Part shown: positions 10,670 through 22,168 of the stretch, one piece after another
Layout: each line of letters begins with the position of its first letter
How positions within the stretch are numbered: position 1 is the stretch's first letter
Source: Capillidium heterosporum
Taxonomy: Eukaryota > Entomophthoromycota > Entomophthoromycetes > Entomophthorales > Capillidiaceae
DNA: 64,000 nucleotides
Direction: 5' to 3'
Assembly (NCBI GenBank): GCA_016630905.1
Contig: WBMQ01000001.1
Span: 1,426,001-1,490,000, forward strand
Position numbers and translations under genes: made by a program
The notes under the pieces: generated by a model
Told to the model about the DNA's origin: nothing
The model's database searches: none
Seen by the model: the letters and a program-made list of their open reading frames with translations, nothing else

Positions 10670-13600
10670 CTAATGATCCTTCATCTCTAATGGTAGGATA
10701 ACCTTACCCTTCTTCTTCAGAACCTTAGGCTTGACAGCTTTTCCGAACGTATAGGCCGGGTTCCATTCCTTCCCAACTGGATTAGCTAGACTGGCTTCGT
10801 ACTGTTCCAAACTTTGGTAGGGGTAGGGGACATCCTGCACCGTGTACTTGAACATGCGCTTGTTGGGCTTCTCGTTGATGACGACGTGGTCCAGCTGACG
10901 ATCCTTACGTTTTTCGGGGGCGACACCCTGCTTCGAGATCTTGAGTAAGTTCTTTTTGACTTTGGTGGCTTTGTTGAGAGGTTTAGGTTTGACGGTGGCA
11001 CCGGACCAGGAGCCCCATCCTGGTAGTGTCAGATCTTTGACTTGGTGATCCTCTTCAGCTATTACTTTGGCTTTCTCAGCGGCAAATTGCTAGATGAAAT
11101 TAGATGGGAGGTTGTAAAAGTTAAAGTACTTGGACTACATCGTCATCGGCAAAAGCCATCTGGACTAGGTTTTGCTGTGTAAAGGCGTTGGGGTTGCTGA
11201 CGTCAATGAGATCAGCCGGTCGGTCTTGAACTTCCAGTGCATCGTCTAGATTATTTAAAAGAGTTAATATCGGTATGAAATGGCGGTAAAGTTAATAAGT
11301 ACCTTCGTTAGCGTAGATGACATCTTCCACATCCAACTCTACTCCCAAATCAGCATTTCCATTCTTAACCTTTTTGGCTTTCTTAACCTTGGCTACCGAT
11401 TTGGCAGCCAGATCTTGCTTTTTGCCATCCAAGCTCTTGTTTTTCTTCTTGATACCTAGGTCATCTCCAGCTAACAACCAAGGGTTGCTTTCATCTTCAT
11501 CGGTAGGTTGGGTTGACCCTTGTAATTTGTTTCGTGATGAAGGTTTATCGCTGATCCGGCTGATGCCACCCTTCTTGTTGGCGAAATTCTAATTAAAAGT
11601 TGGTTATTTAGTACTGAGTTGATAGTGTTGGCAATATTTTACTTGAGGTTGACCTTTTGTTTCTAGTTCTGTAATTTCACTAGGGTTCTAATTTTTAAAA
11701 TTGGTTAAAGGGTTCAAATTACAAAAATTAATAGATACCTTATTTTTGCCTTGGAAAAGCAGTCTACCCGGGTTACCCTGAACCCTCATATCCTCATCCT
11801 CTTCTTCACCTTGATGCTCATCATTATCCGAATTCAACAACTTGAGATCCTCCTTGGCTTCCAAAATCATTTGCTCAGTCTCAGCTTGCTTTCGTTTTTC
11901 AGCGTTTTTCATAAACTTCATAGCCATCAGCCCCTTTTTGGGTTCGGTGTCGTCAACATTGATGCCCAGCAGCTGGTCAAGGGCGTCGAAAGCCTTAGCT
12001 TTGGCATTGGTTCCGTTGACATCGTCATCCCCGTCTTCCGACTCCGATTCTTGGTCCGATTGAACGCCAGTTACTTTCTTGGTCAGGCGTTCGTGCTCCT
12101 GGAGTTGCTCCAAGATGGCTGACTGATTCAAAGTATGGTCACTGTGGCGCATCAAAGACTTGGCCCACTTGGAAGTGTTCTTATGCTTGAGTGTCATACG
12201 TTCCTATTGTATTCAAAATTAGTTTGCTATTTCAAGGCGTAAATTAGTACTCTAGCACGGGCAACTTGGGCATCGAAGGCCTCTTCCTCATCATCCTCAC
12301 CCATGAGTTCTCGTTCAGCCTGGGCCAGCTTTTCTCTCTCGTTCTTCTTAATCTTACGGTACCTAAAATAGATCACAGTTAAATCATATATTTAAAATTT
12401 AGAAACACTTACGTCTTGGATTTGATCTTGGCAGCCCGTTTGGCTTTAGCTTCGTTACGGAACATCAGTTCACGCATCTTGAACAATTCGGCTTGGCGTC
12501 TCTTGACCTCCTGAGGGGACAGAGTCGCCATGGCCAACTCCTCCTTCTTCTGAATTTGGTTCTCATATACCTTTGAGGAGGAAACTAAAGCATCCATATC
12601 TTTTTCAAATTGGTTGACTGGCTATTTTAAAAGAGTTAATAAAGATCAAATTCTTATAAAGTACCTTCTCCTTTACACCTAAATTGGCAGGTGCGTTAGC
12701 TTGAGGTATCGTATTGAAGTTGATATGGTCGGCCTAACAATTAAATTTTAATAATTGAGTTTTATCTGAAATTTACCTCTTTATTAATTTGGACAATCGG
12801 TTGCCACTCGGTGACATGCTCTTTGGAATGCTCGTAGGCGGCTACTCGGTCAATACGATCCTGTAGTCTCTTTGCCAGTGGGGCTTCCAACAACCCAGCT
12901 GATTTCTTGTTGAGCTGATTGACCTTTGTTTCCAAACTGCTGAACTTAGCTTCGTTTTCAATGGGGGCCAACAAATCAGCCATCGAAAGCTTAGTTGTTT
13001 CGCTAGCTATAAAAATAACATTAAAATGACTATACTACTATTTGAAAGCTTACATTGAGGGTTTAAATTCAAGTTGAATTCAGATTCCCTATAGGTTTCA
13101 GTCCGTTCCTTAAGGTATTTTTGAACTTTTTGGTTACTGAGTTGGTCGATCGTTGAAAGTAAACCATTTTCGTCGACTTCTTCCTCTTCCTCTTCATCGA
13201 AATCGGAGCCCTTTCCTTCATTCAAAGTATCCGACTCACTGTTATATTCTGAACCTGACTGAGTTTGCGGTAGCAGATCCTTTAAAGTTATCTTTGATTC
13301 AGATTCCATACTTTTCTTTGAAGATGTTTTCTTTTCCGATATATCTTCCAACATTTCCGATAGGTCGACATAGCCTTCACCTTCCAGCTCTTCAAAATCT
13401 ATTTCCTCTTCAGATTCTTCATCCTTCTTACCTTTGCCTCTATTTTTGACTTTTAATGAAGCTATAATCTGCTCAGCATCGCTGTAAGCTTCGTCAGAGT
13501 CGATCTCTTCGTCATCTTCACTAGCAATCTCTTCAACATGGTACCTTATATCTTCGACTTCATCCAAGTTGTGTAATCTCGAATTTTTCCCTACATACTC

Positions 13601-13720
13601 TTCATCTACTTCGAAGGCGTTCAAAACCTGCTTCTTGCTGAGTATGGCTGGTTTCTTTCCACTTTTCTTAGTTGAATTATCTGGCTTGGCGTTACCTTTT
13701 CCCTTCCCTTTGGACTTCAT
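10670..13720 (-). CDS. UTP14: small-subunit processome protein Utp14
   Basis: Utp14 is a nucleolar component of the U3 snoRNP/SSU processome; it activates the helicase Dhr1 during 18S rRNA maturation. The protein starts with a lysine-rich segment, has long acidic runs (around residues 60-200), then LLAPIENEAKF, the KSKTYRKIKKNER motif, ERMTLKHKNTSKWAK, and the C-terminal block GWGSWSG, followed by DVPYPYQSLEQYEASLANP and GKEWNP, all typical of Utp14. Nine short introns with intact frame are found, for example after NPQ, INKE, VKEK, KIKSK and VARAR. The start ATG is at 13718-13720; a CCAAT box in this gene's orientation lies about 100 bases upstream. It is divergently transcribed from the EBP-like gene. 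No damage is seen. Confidence 0.95.
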
Positions 13721-13926
13721 GTTTGACTTGACTCCTTGGACCTATAACTTGTCTAAAAACTTTTTTGGAAACCGTTCGATTTTTCTGACTTGGAACTTGG
13801 CTGAATTTTCAGTTTCGATTGGCTGTAATTTTCCGATTCCATCTCGGCTCGTAATTTAGAGCAACTATAAATTACGAGAATCAAGGTACATCTACTCCTT
13901 ACCTTTTTACTTACATAAAACAAAGA
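13721..13926. promoter_or_regulatory. shared divergent promoter of UTP14 and EBP-like gene
   Basis: Only about 200 bases separate the two start codons. The stretch holds a CCAAT box (inverted ATTGG at about 13818-13822) and a perfect 11-bp inverted repeat at 13848-13878. Both genes must draw on this interval; the palindrome is nearer the EBP-like gene. Confidence 0.6.
13848..13878. repeat. perfect 11-bp palindrome with 9-base spacer
   Basis: CTCGTAATTTA at 13848-13858 is repeated inverted at 13868-13878 with no mismatch. It lies 49-79 bases before the EBP-like start codon and may be a dimeric-factor binding site. Confidence 0.75.
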
Positions 13927-14592
13927 ATGAACTCAACAGACCACCCTTACTACCCATTAGACATAAAATTGGACCATTACATACCCAACCAGAAGGATAC
14001 CTTCACCTTGGTAGCCCTATTCTTCACCGTATTAGTAACTGCCCTCTTACCTGGTTTATCCTTGATTTTCAACAAGACATTGAAACACGGTTCCAAACTC
14101 AATTTTGCATGGTTCTTGGCCTGTGGTTTCATCCACCTGTTCTTTGAAGGGTATTTTGTAGTAAATCATACAACTTTAGCCTCCCATTCGACCCTGTTCG
14201 GTGAACTTTGGAAGGAGTATGCCAAATCCGATTCCCGCTACCTAACTTCCGATTCGTTTGTACTTTGGATGGAGTTCATCACTGCTTTCGCATGGGGTCC
14301 TCTGTCGTTCCTTACCACTTACCTAATCTACAGTGATAGTATGACTCAGCACATCCCTATTATCATCGTATCCTTAGGCCAGCTTTACGGTGACATCTTG
14401 TACTATATGACCACTCTATTCGAGGGAGCTCCTCATGGTAGACCCGAGAACTACTACTTTTACTTTTACTTTGTATTCATGAATGCCTTCTGGATCATCA
14501 TTCCTCTAATTAACTTGTATCTATCGTATACCAAGATTTCTAATCATTTAAAAGCTATTAGTAAGGAGGCCAAGGTTAAGAAGAGCGAGTAA
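13927..14592 (+). CDS. EBP-type sterol delta8-delta7 isomerase
   Basis: The 221-residue protein matches the EBP (emopamil-binding protein) family, ER membrane enzymes that move the sterol double bond from C8 to C7. Family landmarks are CGFIHLFFEGYF near residue 77 (the His and Glu of the active site), WKEYAKSDSRY, the SFVLWMEFITAFAWGPLSF segment with its conserved Glu, and GQLYGDILYY. Four to five hydrophobic helices are visible, starting near residue 27, and the lysine-rich tail (KVKKSE) could be a cytosolic ER signal. It is a single exon. Most studied fungi use the unrelated Erg2 for this step, so an EBP-type enzyme is of interest for sterol synthesis. The substrate is inferred from family. 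Confidence 0.85.
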   Translation: MNSTDHPYYPLDIKLDHYIPNQKDTFTLVALFFTVLVTALLPGLSLIFNKTLKHGSKLNFAWFLACGFIHLFFEGYFVVNHTTLASHSTLFGELWKEYAKSDSRYLTSDSFVLWMEFITAFAWGPLSFLTTYLIYSDSMTQHIPIIIVSLGQLYGDILYYMTTLFEGAPHGRPENYYFYFYFVFMNAFWIIIPLINLYLSYTKISNHLKAISKEAKVKKSE

Positions 14593-15453
14593 TTAAAATC
14601 CATATCATTTCCTATTTATGTATAGCTTATTTCTTTCTTTTTTAAGGTATACCATGGTTTTATACTGTTTATAGGTTAATTATATAGTAAAAGAAGCATT
14701 ATATTAGCTTATCGGTAAAATTGACATGTATACAAATATACTTTGCTTTACAAGTAGGAGTTTGCATTTAAAAACCTTCTAAGACTAATATACTATTCAA
14801 ATTGAATAATACAGTTATAAATTAACTGTGGAATTGGTTACGTTAACTTTTATGCGAAACTGACAAAAGCATTATAGAAAAGTTCACTATATTGAAAATA
14901 TATCTTCAAAAGCTATTAAACTAGACTACTTTTACAACTAAATGATTTAAATCGACAAGCTTTTGCTTCGTTATAACTAAAGGACTTTAGCAGAGCTATC
15001 TATACAGTTCCGACTTGAATGATCAAGGCTAGAAGCCTATTTGTAATTATATATTTGTACTCAATGTAGGTTAAACTGCGGCCTTATATTTAAATCTTTA
15101 CCTATATCAATTTAAAAGGCTAAAAGATCTGTTTCATTGCTTTTGGGTAGAACGATAGAGCATCCTAAGGAGAAAGTGCCCTTACCTTTGAATTGCTAAC
15201 TTCAAACCAATATTTCTCATAAGAGTTCCAAGGATATTTTTTACTTTTCTATATCTTAGCGCTATATATTTTAAAATTTAAATATCTCAAACGATGTACT
15301 CCATCTCATACAAAAAAACAAAATGGACATTAAAAACTATAGTATTTTCGCTTACAGCTACAAACAAATTAAAAACTACTAGAAGGCTTACCTACCAAAT
15401 ATAAAAGCTCTAAATTTAGGTTGCATAAATTTAATTAACTAACTCCAACATCC
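14593..15453. other. intergenic, convergent 3' ends
   Basis: About 860 AT-rich bases between the EBP-like gene and VMA9. I see no open frame of note and no repeat. Confidence 0.5.
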
Positions 15454-15791
15454 TTAATGCTCCTGCTTCAAATCGGAACGTCTAGGAGCTACCAACGGGT
15501 TCAGCTGTGCCAAGTAAGTGATGGACCATCTATTTAAAAATAAAAAGCAAAAAACACAACTAAGTAAACGAAATAAAGCGCAATTAAATAGACTTACAAC
15601 AAGTACATGCAAATAATAGTCATAATGGCCATGGTTTTAATTAAACTAAAAATAAAGAGTTAGCATTTTTATAATCTAAGAGAATTAATTTACATTGGGT
15701 CGTTACTCTTTACAGGGAAGTTGTAAACGGCAGCTATTACCAAAGCTAAAATGAAGGTAACAATCCACAGTGGTAAGGTTGAACCAGCCAT
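15454..15791 (-). CDS. VMA9: V-ATPase V0 subunit e (Vma9)
   Basis: A small gene of three exons (15694-15791, 15598-15645, 15454-15529) giving 73 residues with phases that join exactly. The protein has two hydrophobic helices: LPLWIVTFILALVIAAV and TMAIMTIICMYLLWSITYL. It ends AQLNPLVAPRRSDLKQEH, very close to the yeast Vma9 tail (LVAPRRSDL). Subunit e sits in the membrane sector of the vacuolar proton pump and is needed for its assembly or stability. Each exon alone is too short to stand out, so the gene is easily missed. The start is the only ATG before the first helix. Identification rests mainly on the conserved tail and is strong. Confidence 0.93.
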
Positions 15792-16349
15792 ATTTTTGAT
15801 TCAAGTTGATTTAGTATTGGTGGTTGGTATAAAAGTACTTGGAGTTGTTGCAAATGGGTAACCGATATTTTTAGGCTTCGTGTTTATCCGTCATAGTTTA
15901 TCCGAATCTCAATAGAGGTTTGAATTCGTTGGTTAGAATGGCTTTTAGTTGGTTAGTTGGTTGTGAAGAGGTTTTGAAGAGAGAGCTACTAAATTCCAAA
16001 CCAGTTGTGCAATAGCTGAAGTTAACTATTATATAAAGATGCAGTTAAATTGGAATTTTATGTTTACTACTCCCTTGACCATCTTAATGGTAAGTTTGTT
16101 ATATAAAGGTATTGTAGATATACTTTCATTATTTCCCAAGCTTTTGAACTTATTTATTAATACATATATACTACTCTTTGATAGCAATGTCTTGGAAAAT
16201 TGAATTCCATTTAATCAATCCACTAAATTTGACTTTAATATTCATCATTATTATAAAATTTAATTTATCAACCTTTTCTTCTCTGAAAGTGCAGTATATA
16301 CTTTGCTGGATTAGATGCTATCCAACAACTATATCCAAAGGCAGTTGCT
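15792..16349. other. upstream region of VMA9
   Basis: AT-rich, with no coding signal found. It ends at the target duplication of the LINE insertion. Confidence 0.5.
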
Positions 16350-16366
16350 GAGATAGCAAAGCTTTT
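16350..16366 (+). repeat. left copy of 17-bp LINE target duplication
   Basis: Identical to 18216-18232; it runs into the T-tract that follows. Confidence 0.9.
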
Positions 16367-16429
16367 TTTTTTTTTTTAAAGCCAAGATGTTTATTTAGAA
16401 TAAATCATAAGGTGAGGAATAAATATGTT

Positions 16430-18215
16430 CTAGATGCTTCTTAAAGCGCCTAGAGGTTGAAATGAGAAGGTGGGGGACAGGTCTTCCCAAATAATACTTT
16501 CGTTCCCAGGGAACAAGAAAAGGCTACCAGGTAACAACGGATCAAGGTCTGGCCAGGATGCGATTTCTTCTGCAAGTCTACCCTTCGTATATTGGGTACT
16601 AACGTCTCTCAAGTGATTTGAAAGAGACAAAGAATATTGGAAGCGGTCCCAGCTGAAAGAAGCAGCAGAGTCATTCCGAAGCTTATTACAAAGATTCAAA
16701 ATCCATAGTTTGTGGATAGACATAAGTGTGCCTGTAAAAATGGCCGCATTGAGAGATTTTGGTACCCAAGGCGTCCACGATATCTCATTAAAGAACCATG
16801 AAAAGTTAGCACAGCCAGTGATTTGGGACTGTGTCGAGAGGAGGATTGCCCACCCCCATAGCTTGTTGGGAACTGTACATTCAAAGTATCTGTGAATTAG
16901 TGAGTCTATTGGGGCTGAGCACCAAATACACTTTTGAACTTGCTTTCTGGATCGGTGATGCGGTCTCCTGACCAAAATGCTCCCTGAAGTAGTTTCCAGA
17001 GTAGGACTTTGCAGGCTGGTGACCACAATTTATGATCGACCATCTTCCATACACTAGTAGTTATTGCCGGGCTGATGTCGATCGAGAAGTTTTTAGGGCG
17101 TCTGACCTTGCTTGGGATATAAGGCTTGGGTTCAAATTCATTTCTAAGCTCTTCTGTATTTGGCCATCTCATGCTGGCCTGGGTCAAGGAGGATCTACCC
17201 TGTCGGACTAGATTTACCTGCCAGTAGATTTTCCAAGCATTGACCTTCTTAGTTATAGCTCTCCAGTATGAGCTAACGGTATTTTTACGCTGGGAGTAAC
17301 CTGGCAAAAAAAGACCAATGAGCTTGTCACAGGTCTGTATTCGATGTACACCATAGCAAGCCAGCCATATGCTTCGAGATGCTTCCTGTGATTGGGTAGT
17401 ATCTGAAAAGAACAGCGGGCCACATGTTTTCCATAATACCTTATCGCACGTGGGGATAAAGTCACTGATCCCAATGCCGCCATCTGAGATACGACCTACC
17501 TCTTGGTGGAACTTAGAGGGAGGACGCTTACGACGGCCCCATAACCACTTGTGGATCCATGTTTGGATCTTGCTTAACCAACCTGGATCAAAAGGCACTA
17601 TGTGCGCCAAATAGTAAAGTTTAGAGTGGAGGAAGACATTGATTGCAATTACTTTCCCTGCAAAAGAGAGGATGCGGTTCTTCCAGTTGTGGGTACGTTT
17701 TACAACTGTATCTAGAAGGTGCTGCTTACAATAAGCTAGATCGATGCCATTTGTATTGAACCATACGCCTAGGTGGCGTACTGGGTGGTTGGGTGGACAG
17801 AATGGCACATCGAGTGTTGGGGCACCCCTACCTTTTATCGGGAGCCACTCTGTCTTATCGTGATTGACTTTTGAGTTCGAACCTATTGAATATGCCTCTA
17901 GGATCAATTTCATACAGTTGACGTCTTGGTTGTTGGTGCAAGCTACTACAAGGTCGTCTGCAAATGCTACCGCCTTGAGTAGCGTGGTAGAAGACTGCTG
18001 TACTCCCACCATTAGGTGGTTCAAACATCGAAGTAGCGGGTCGATTGTAATGTTGTAGAGGAGCGGTGACATTGGGTCACCCTGTCTTAGTCCTTGTCCT
18101 ACTTTGATTGTACCTGTGGTTCCATAGGCACTGCATACTGTTGGTGTTGCATCCTTAAGGCGACTTAGTACCCACAATCTAAATTTAGGGTGAAATCCAA
18201 ACCACTCCATCGTGC
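16430..18215 (-). pseudogene. LINE ORF2 fragment: RT C-terminal half and zinc-knuckle tail
   Basis: The frame begins within the RT domain. GLRQGDPMSP and the catalytic FADDLVVA are present, followed by the thumb and a long linker. After one frameshift near 16900-16950 (looks like a one-base deletion) the sequence continues with a C-terminal zinc-binding motif, CIWCSAPIDSLIHRYFEC (C-x2-C...H...C), usual for Tad/I/L1-type LINEs (zf-RVT). The endonuclease and the N-terminal RT are missing. The copy cannot be autonomous. Confidence 0.9.
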
Positions 18216-18232
18216 GAGATAGCAAAGCTTTT
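18216..18232 (+). repeat. right copy of 17-bp LINE target duplication
   Basis: Identical to 16350-16366; marks the 5' truncation point of the LINE. Confidence 0.9.
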
Positions 18233-18862
18233 CAATTCAGGTTGATAATAATCTCTCTTCAATAGTTTATCCGACACCATTATTTTCAACTTTTCTAAAG
18301 ATGGGGTTTGCAAAAGTAAATTTCTAAACTGAGTTACGATATGAAGATATTGGGACAACGTGAAGTATAAAATAGGTTATTGTAAAAGACATTACAAAGG
18401 CTAAATCTGAAAGTTGAATCGAGCAATAAAACTCGATAAAGTTTGCCAAAATCATGGTGAAATTCCATCGTAAAAATTTATTGGCAAGGAAATTTAGTTG
18501 GAATTGGTAAGTAAAGTTTATAGAAGTATAGCTGAAATTTATGCAATTTATATCCATATCTTGAATGGTTTACTCTTACAAACAAAACTAATTTTCATTC
18601 TTTTTAGTCTATTCAAATACACCTGTACCAATACGACCTGACAAACTTAAAGCTATCAAAACTATTTACCTTTTGCAGCTTGAAAACTTGGCAACGATTT
18701 TATGTGTAAACTTACCTCCGAATCTTCTCATTCCAGCAAAAACCTAAGTCCACCTACTTGCCCCCTAATTTCCAATTGGTTGCAAATTTGCTATCAGAAC
18801 TAAATTTCACTCCAAAGTAAGGAACAACTTATTTTTAGAAGAGTTGGAAAAGTTTAGTTTCG
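18233..18862. other. upstream region of the M28 peptidase gene
   Basis: AT-rich; no gene seen. It ends at a TATA box. Confidence 0.5.
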
Positions 18863-18870
18863 TATAAAAG
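18863..18870 (+). promoter_or_regulatory. TATA box of the M28 peptidase gene
   Basis: TATAAAAG, 54 bases before the start codon. Confidence 0.6.
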
Positions 18871-18916
18871 GACACAAAGCTCCATCTTTATCAACTCGTA
18901 TACTTTTATCGCCAAC

Positions 18917-21804
18917 ATGAAAGTTAACAAGAGTGAGGATAGAGACAAGGTTCGTAGACGGCTCCCAACTACGAACAAAACCAAAACCAGTACCAATAGC
19001 AAATCCGAGTTAAATGAAGAGGAAGATGAAAAACCTAAAGCCAAGAAGCTTGTATCGGCAACTCAATTACTACTCTTTGTCCTACTACTCAACGGTCTAG
19101 GTTTCCTAGTAGTTTACTATATTACTTACATGAAGCTGGAACCCAATACTTTAGAGCTAGCCAAATTCGGCAACTACATACAAAGCACCGAGTGGACCAA
19201 CCAAGATTGCTTACAAGAATTCGTTGTCCCAAACCCCAAAAGTAAAATCTGGTTCCAACACCCCAACTTTCAAAACTTGGATGTAAAAGAAAAGTTCAAT
19301 TCTACCAATGCCTTTAACCACCTCCACTTTATAAGTTTACAACAGCATTCCGTAAATTCCTACGGGTTATCGCAAGTGAAAGCTTACCTGGCTGACTACA
19401 TCAATTTGGTCAAGGAAAAATTCGAAAAAGATGATAACCTGGAAGTAGATTTCGCTGGCAACTCCATAACTACAGACTTCAAATCTATTTTAGAGTTATC
19501 TAATGCCACCCAAATCACATTTTTAGAAGGTGAAAACCTACTAGTTAAACTTAAAGGCCAAGATTCCTCGAAAGCCCTCCTGCTATCCAGTCACTACGAC
19601 TCAACACCTTTATCCTTTGGTAGCAATGATGCTGGTATCACCGTCGCTATAAACCTGGAGCTACTACGTTCTCTTTTGGTCCAATCCCAATCTGTACCTA
19701 CTACCTTTCGACATCATATTCAACTTCAACTCCCACGAAGAGGTTGGTCTATTAGGCAGTTTAAGTTTCATGCAGCATAAATGGTCCACCAAAGTCAAGA
19801 CTTTTATCAACATGGATGCTTCGGGTGCTGGTGGTAAAGCTTTACTTTTCCAATCTACCCACCCCAAAGTCAAAGAGCTGACGAAAGGTATGGAATGGCC
19901 TCACATCTCTGTACTAGGTAACGATATCTTTAGGATGAACATGATCAAATCGGCGACCGATTTTTTGATATACAGCGATAGGTACGGTCTCAAGGGCTTT
20001 GACGTCGCCATCTACAACAATAGGGCCTTTTACCACACTTTGAACGACGATACCAAGCATGCCTTCCCCAACACGGTAGAGCATATGGGAGATATGGTCA
20101 GCAAGCTGGTAAAGAATCTGATGGTAGTTGGCTTAGATGTCACTAATGAAGGCGATGATAAAAGGAAGAAGAGTAAGGAGAACGAAGTAGGGGTTTACTA
20201 TGACATCTTCAAGTATTTTACCTTCCAGTACAGCTTCGACGAGGATCTCAATTTAAGCTTCCTCCTCTTTTCTACTGGCCTACCCCTCATCATCTTTACC
20301 GTCTATAATCTAAGCGGGTTGGTTGGCTGCATTTTCACCTTCACCAAAATTACCTTTGCCTTGATAACTTATGCAATAGGTATAAAGTTCGCTTTGTTGG
20401 TTTTACCTTACTTAGTTGACCACAATTTGTACATCGTCCAGAAGTACCCCACTCTACTCTACCTAAGCTTCGCATGTGTCATGTTTACCTTATTCACCCT
20501 GCTCAACTTCTCCTTCAACTATGCTATCGTCTACCCCTACAAACAGTTGAGTACGCATAACTCAAGCGTAGGTAACTTGGACCGGCAGCCCAGTTTCTAC
20601 ACCAAATTCCGACTGTTGAATGTGATATCAGCTGGTGCCGTCATGCTGTGCCTGTATTTTGAACGCATGACGGTCGGCTCTAAGTTGGGTATCTTGTACT
20701 TTTTCAAGTGGCTGGCTTTAGCTCAGCTTTTAGCAGTTTTTCTACCTTGGATTCTACCTCGTTTCCTACCTAAAGCTCAAGTTAAGGATAAGAACTTCCA
20801 GCTGGTAGTTATCATTGTCATCGGTCTTATTACCGTTTTAGGCTCCAACCTCATGATCCACGATATCTACTTATCTACGATAGCAAGTTTTTCCCAGACT
20901 ATACCAACTGGCACCGACCCCATGTCTGTCTACCTTCTCATATTTGGCTTAGCTATGATCTCTACTTTGCCCCTCATCCCCTACTTCCTACTTGTGCCCA
21001 CCAAATCCAACCTCAAAGTTTGCCTTCTGATTGCCTTGACTACGTTGATTTTACTTTTTAGTTGCTTTGTATTAAGTCCTGTAGATCCCAAGTTCCCAGT
21101 TTCGATCTTCTGGACTCAAACTGTAGATTTGAATACCAACACAACGACAGCTACCATCCATGGTATATCCAATTTGGAAAAGGTGTATGAGATTTTAAGG
21201 GGTACTTCTGCCAAAGAAGATAAATTTGAGGTGATCAAAGGTCCTAGATACAACACCATCGATTACCAAACTTTGGAGCCAACTTTCCCCTGTCCCGCTT
21301 CAAGACCTGATAAAGATCGATGTCGTCAAAGAGCAATTTAAGAACCACACTAAGTTGCAGTTGAAGCTGAATCCTTATTCGACCAAAAACTGTTTAGTAA
21401 TATTCAACAAACAGTTCAACTTTACCAAACTAGATTTAGTTCGATCCGACACTAGGTTCAACATGCTGCCCAACACTACTGTACCTACCAAATCCAAATT
21501 CTTTGTAGATCACGACGCTATTCAAAACCAAGAGAAGGAACCGGTAAACCATCAATTGCAGTTGTATCGTAGAGAGTTCAACGGTCCACTTTTCAATTTC
21601 GATATTGACTATACAATTAGTGCTACAGATGGAAGTAAAGAAGATCTAGAAATAGAAATTCAGTGCTACTATGACCAGTTTAGAAATTTCGTACCCGAAT
21701 TGACAAAGCTGGTGGGAAGGAATGATTTCTTTATGGAAGAGTATGGGTTTACCATCAGTACGCTAAAGAAAATATTGACGGTGAGGAGGGTGTTTAAAGT
21801 TTGA
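18917..21804 (+). pseudogene. M28 membrane metallopeptidase (ERMP1/Pff1-like), two +1 breaks
   Basis: A zinc aminopeptidase of family M28 with a multi-helix membrane region, like vacuolar Pff1 or ER ERMP1. A basic N-tail (about residues 1-45) precedes one helix (SATQLLLFVLLLNGLGFLVV). Metal ligands are visible: LLSSHYDS, SNDAGI, NSHEEVGLLGS (second frame), INMDASGAGG and VEHMGD. Seven or more hydrophobic segments follow from about 20240 to 21080, then a lumenal C-domain. The frame changes near 19706 (at TTTCGA, inside the conserved FNFNSHEE region) and near 21290 (at TTCCCC). Each fits one extra base, and no GT-AG intron removes either without losing conserved residues. It is a pseudogene, an assembly error, or a frameshifted gene; full length would be about 960 residues. 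Confidence 0.88.
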
Positions 21805-22168
21805 AAAATAAAATTGTTTGTTTTTTTAATTTTATGTTTTATTATTTAGTTGGTATATTTTGGTAGATATTGTTGGTTGCTAGTTTAAAGGTAGTAGTTT
21901 TGTTTATCAAAATTGAAATTGACATCCTTGTTACAAATTTGTTTACTTTACTTTATATCATCTATGTCTTACTTGACCTACTTTTAAATTTTATCCCTTT
22001 AAAGCATATACTATAAAAATAACTATAGAATTATGTATTTATTGAAGTCTACATGCTTAAATATGAATATGAAATGTAAGTTTGAGTTTGGATAGTAGAC
22101 CTTGCCTATGCAAAAGCCCACTACCTTAAATCTTGTCACTACACTACCAACTGGAAAAATATACCTAG
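21805..22168. other. intergenic, convergent 3' ends
   Basis: Spacer with an AATAAA directly after the M28 stop. Nothing else seen. Confidence 0.5.

Larger units (their letters stand above)
16350..18232 (-). mobile_element. 5'-truncated LINE (non-LTR retrotransposon) with target duplication
   Basis: The element body runs about 16367-18215 on the minus strand and is flanked by a 17-bp direct repeat beginning GAGATAGCAAAG (16350-16366 and 18216-18232). A T-run right after the left repeat is the complement of the 3' poly(A) tail. The element starts in the middle of the reverse transcriptase, a typical 5' truncation from incomplete reverse transcription. The perfect target duplication suggests a fairly recent insertion. 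It landed between VMA9 and the M28 peptidase, hitting no recognised gene. Confidence 0.92.

Noticed and set aside
11317-12122. Plus-strand open frames opposite UTP14
   Set aside because: Antisense shadows of lysine/glutamate-rich coding sequence; no family features.
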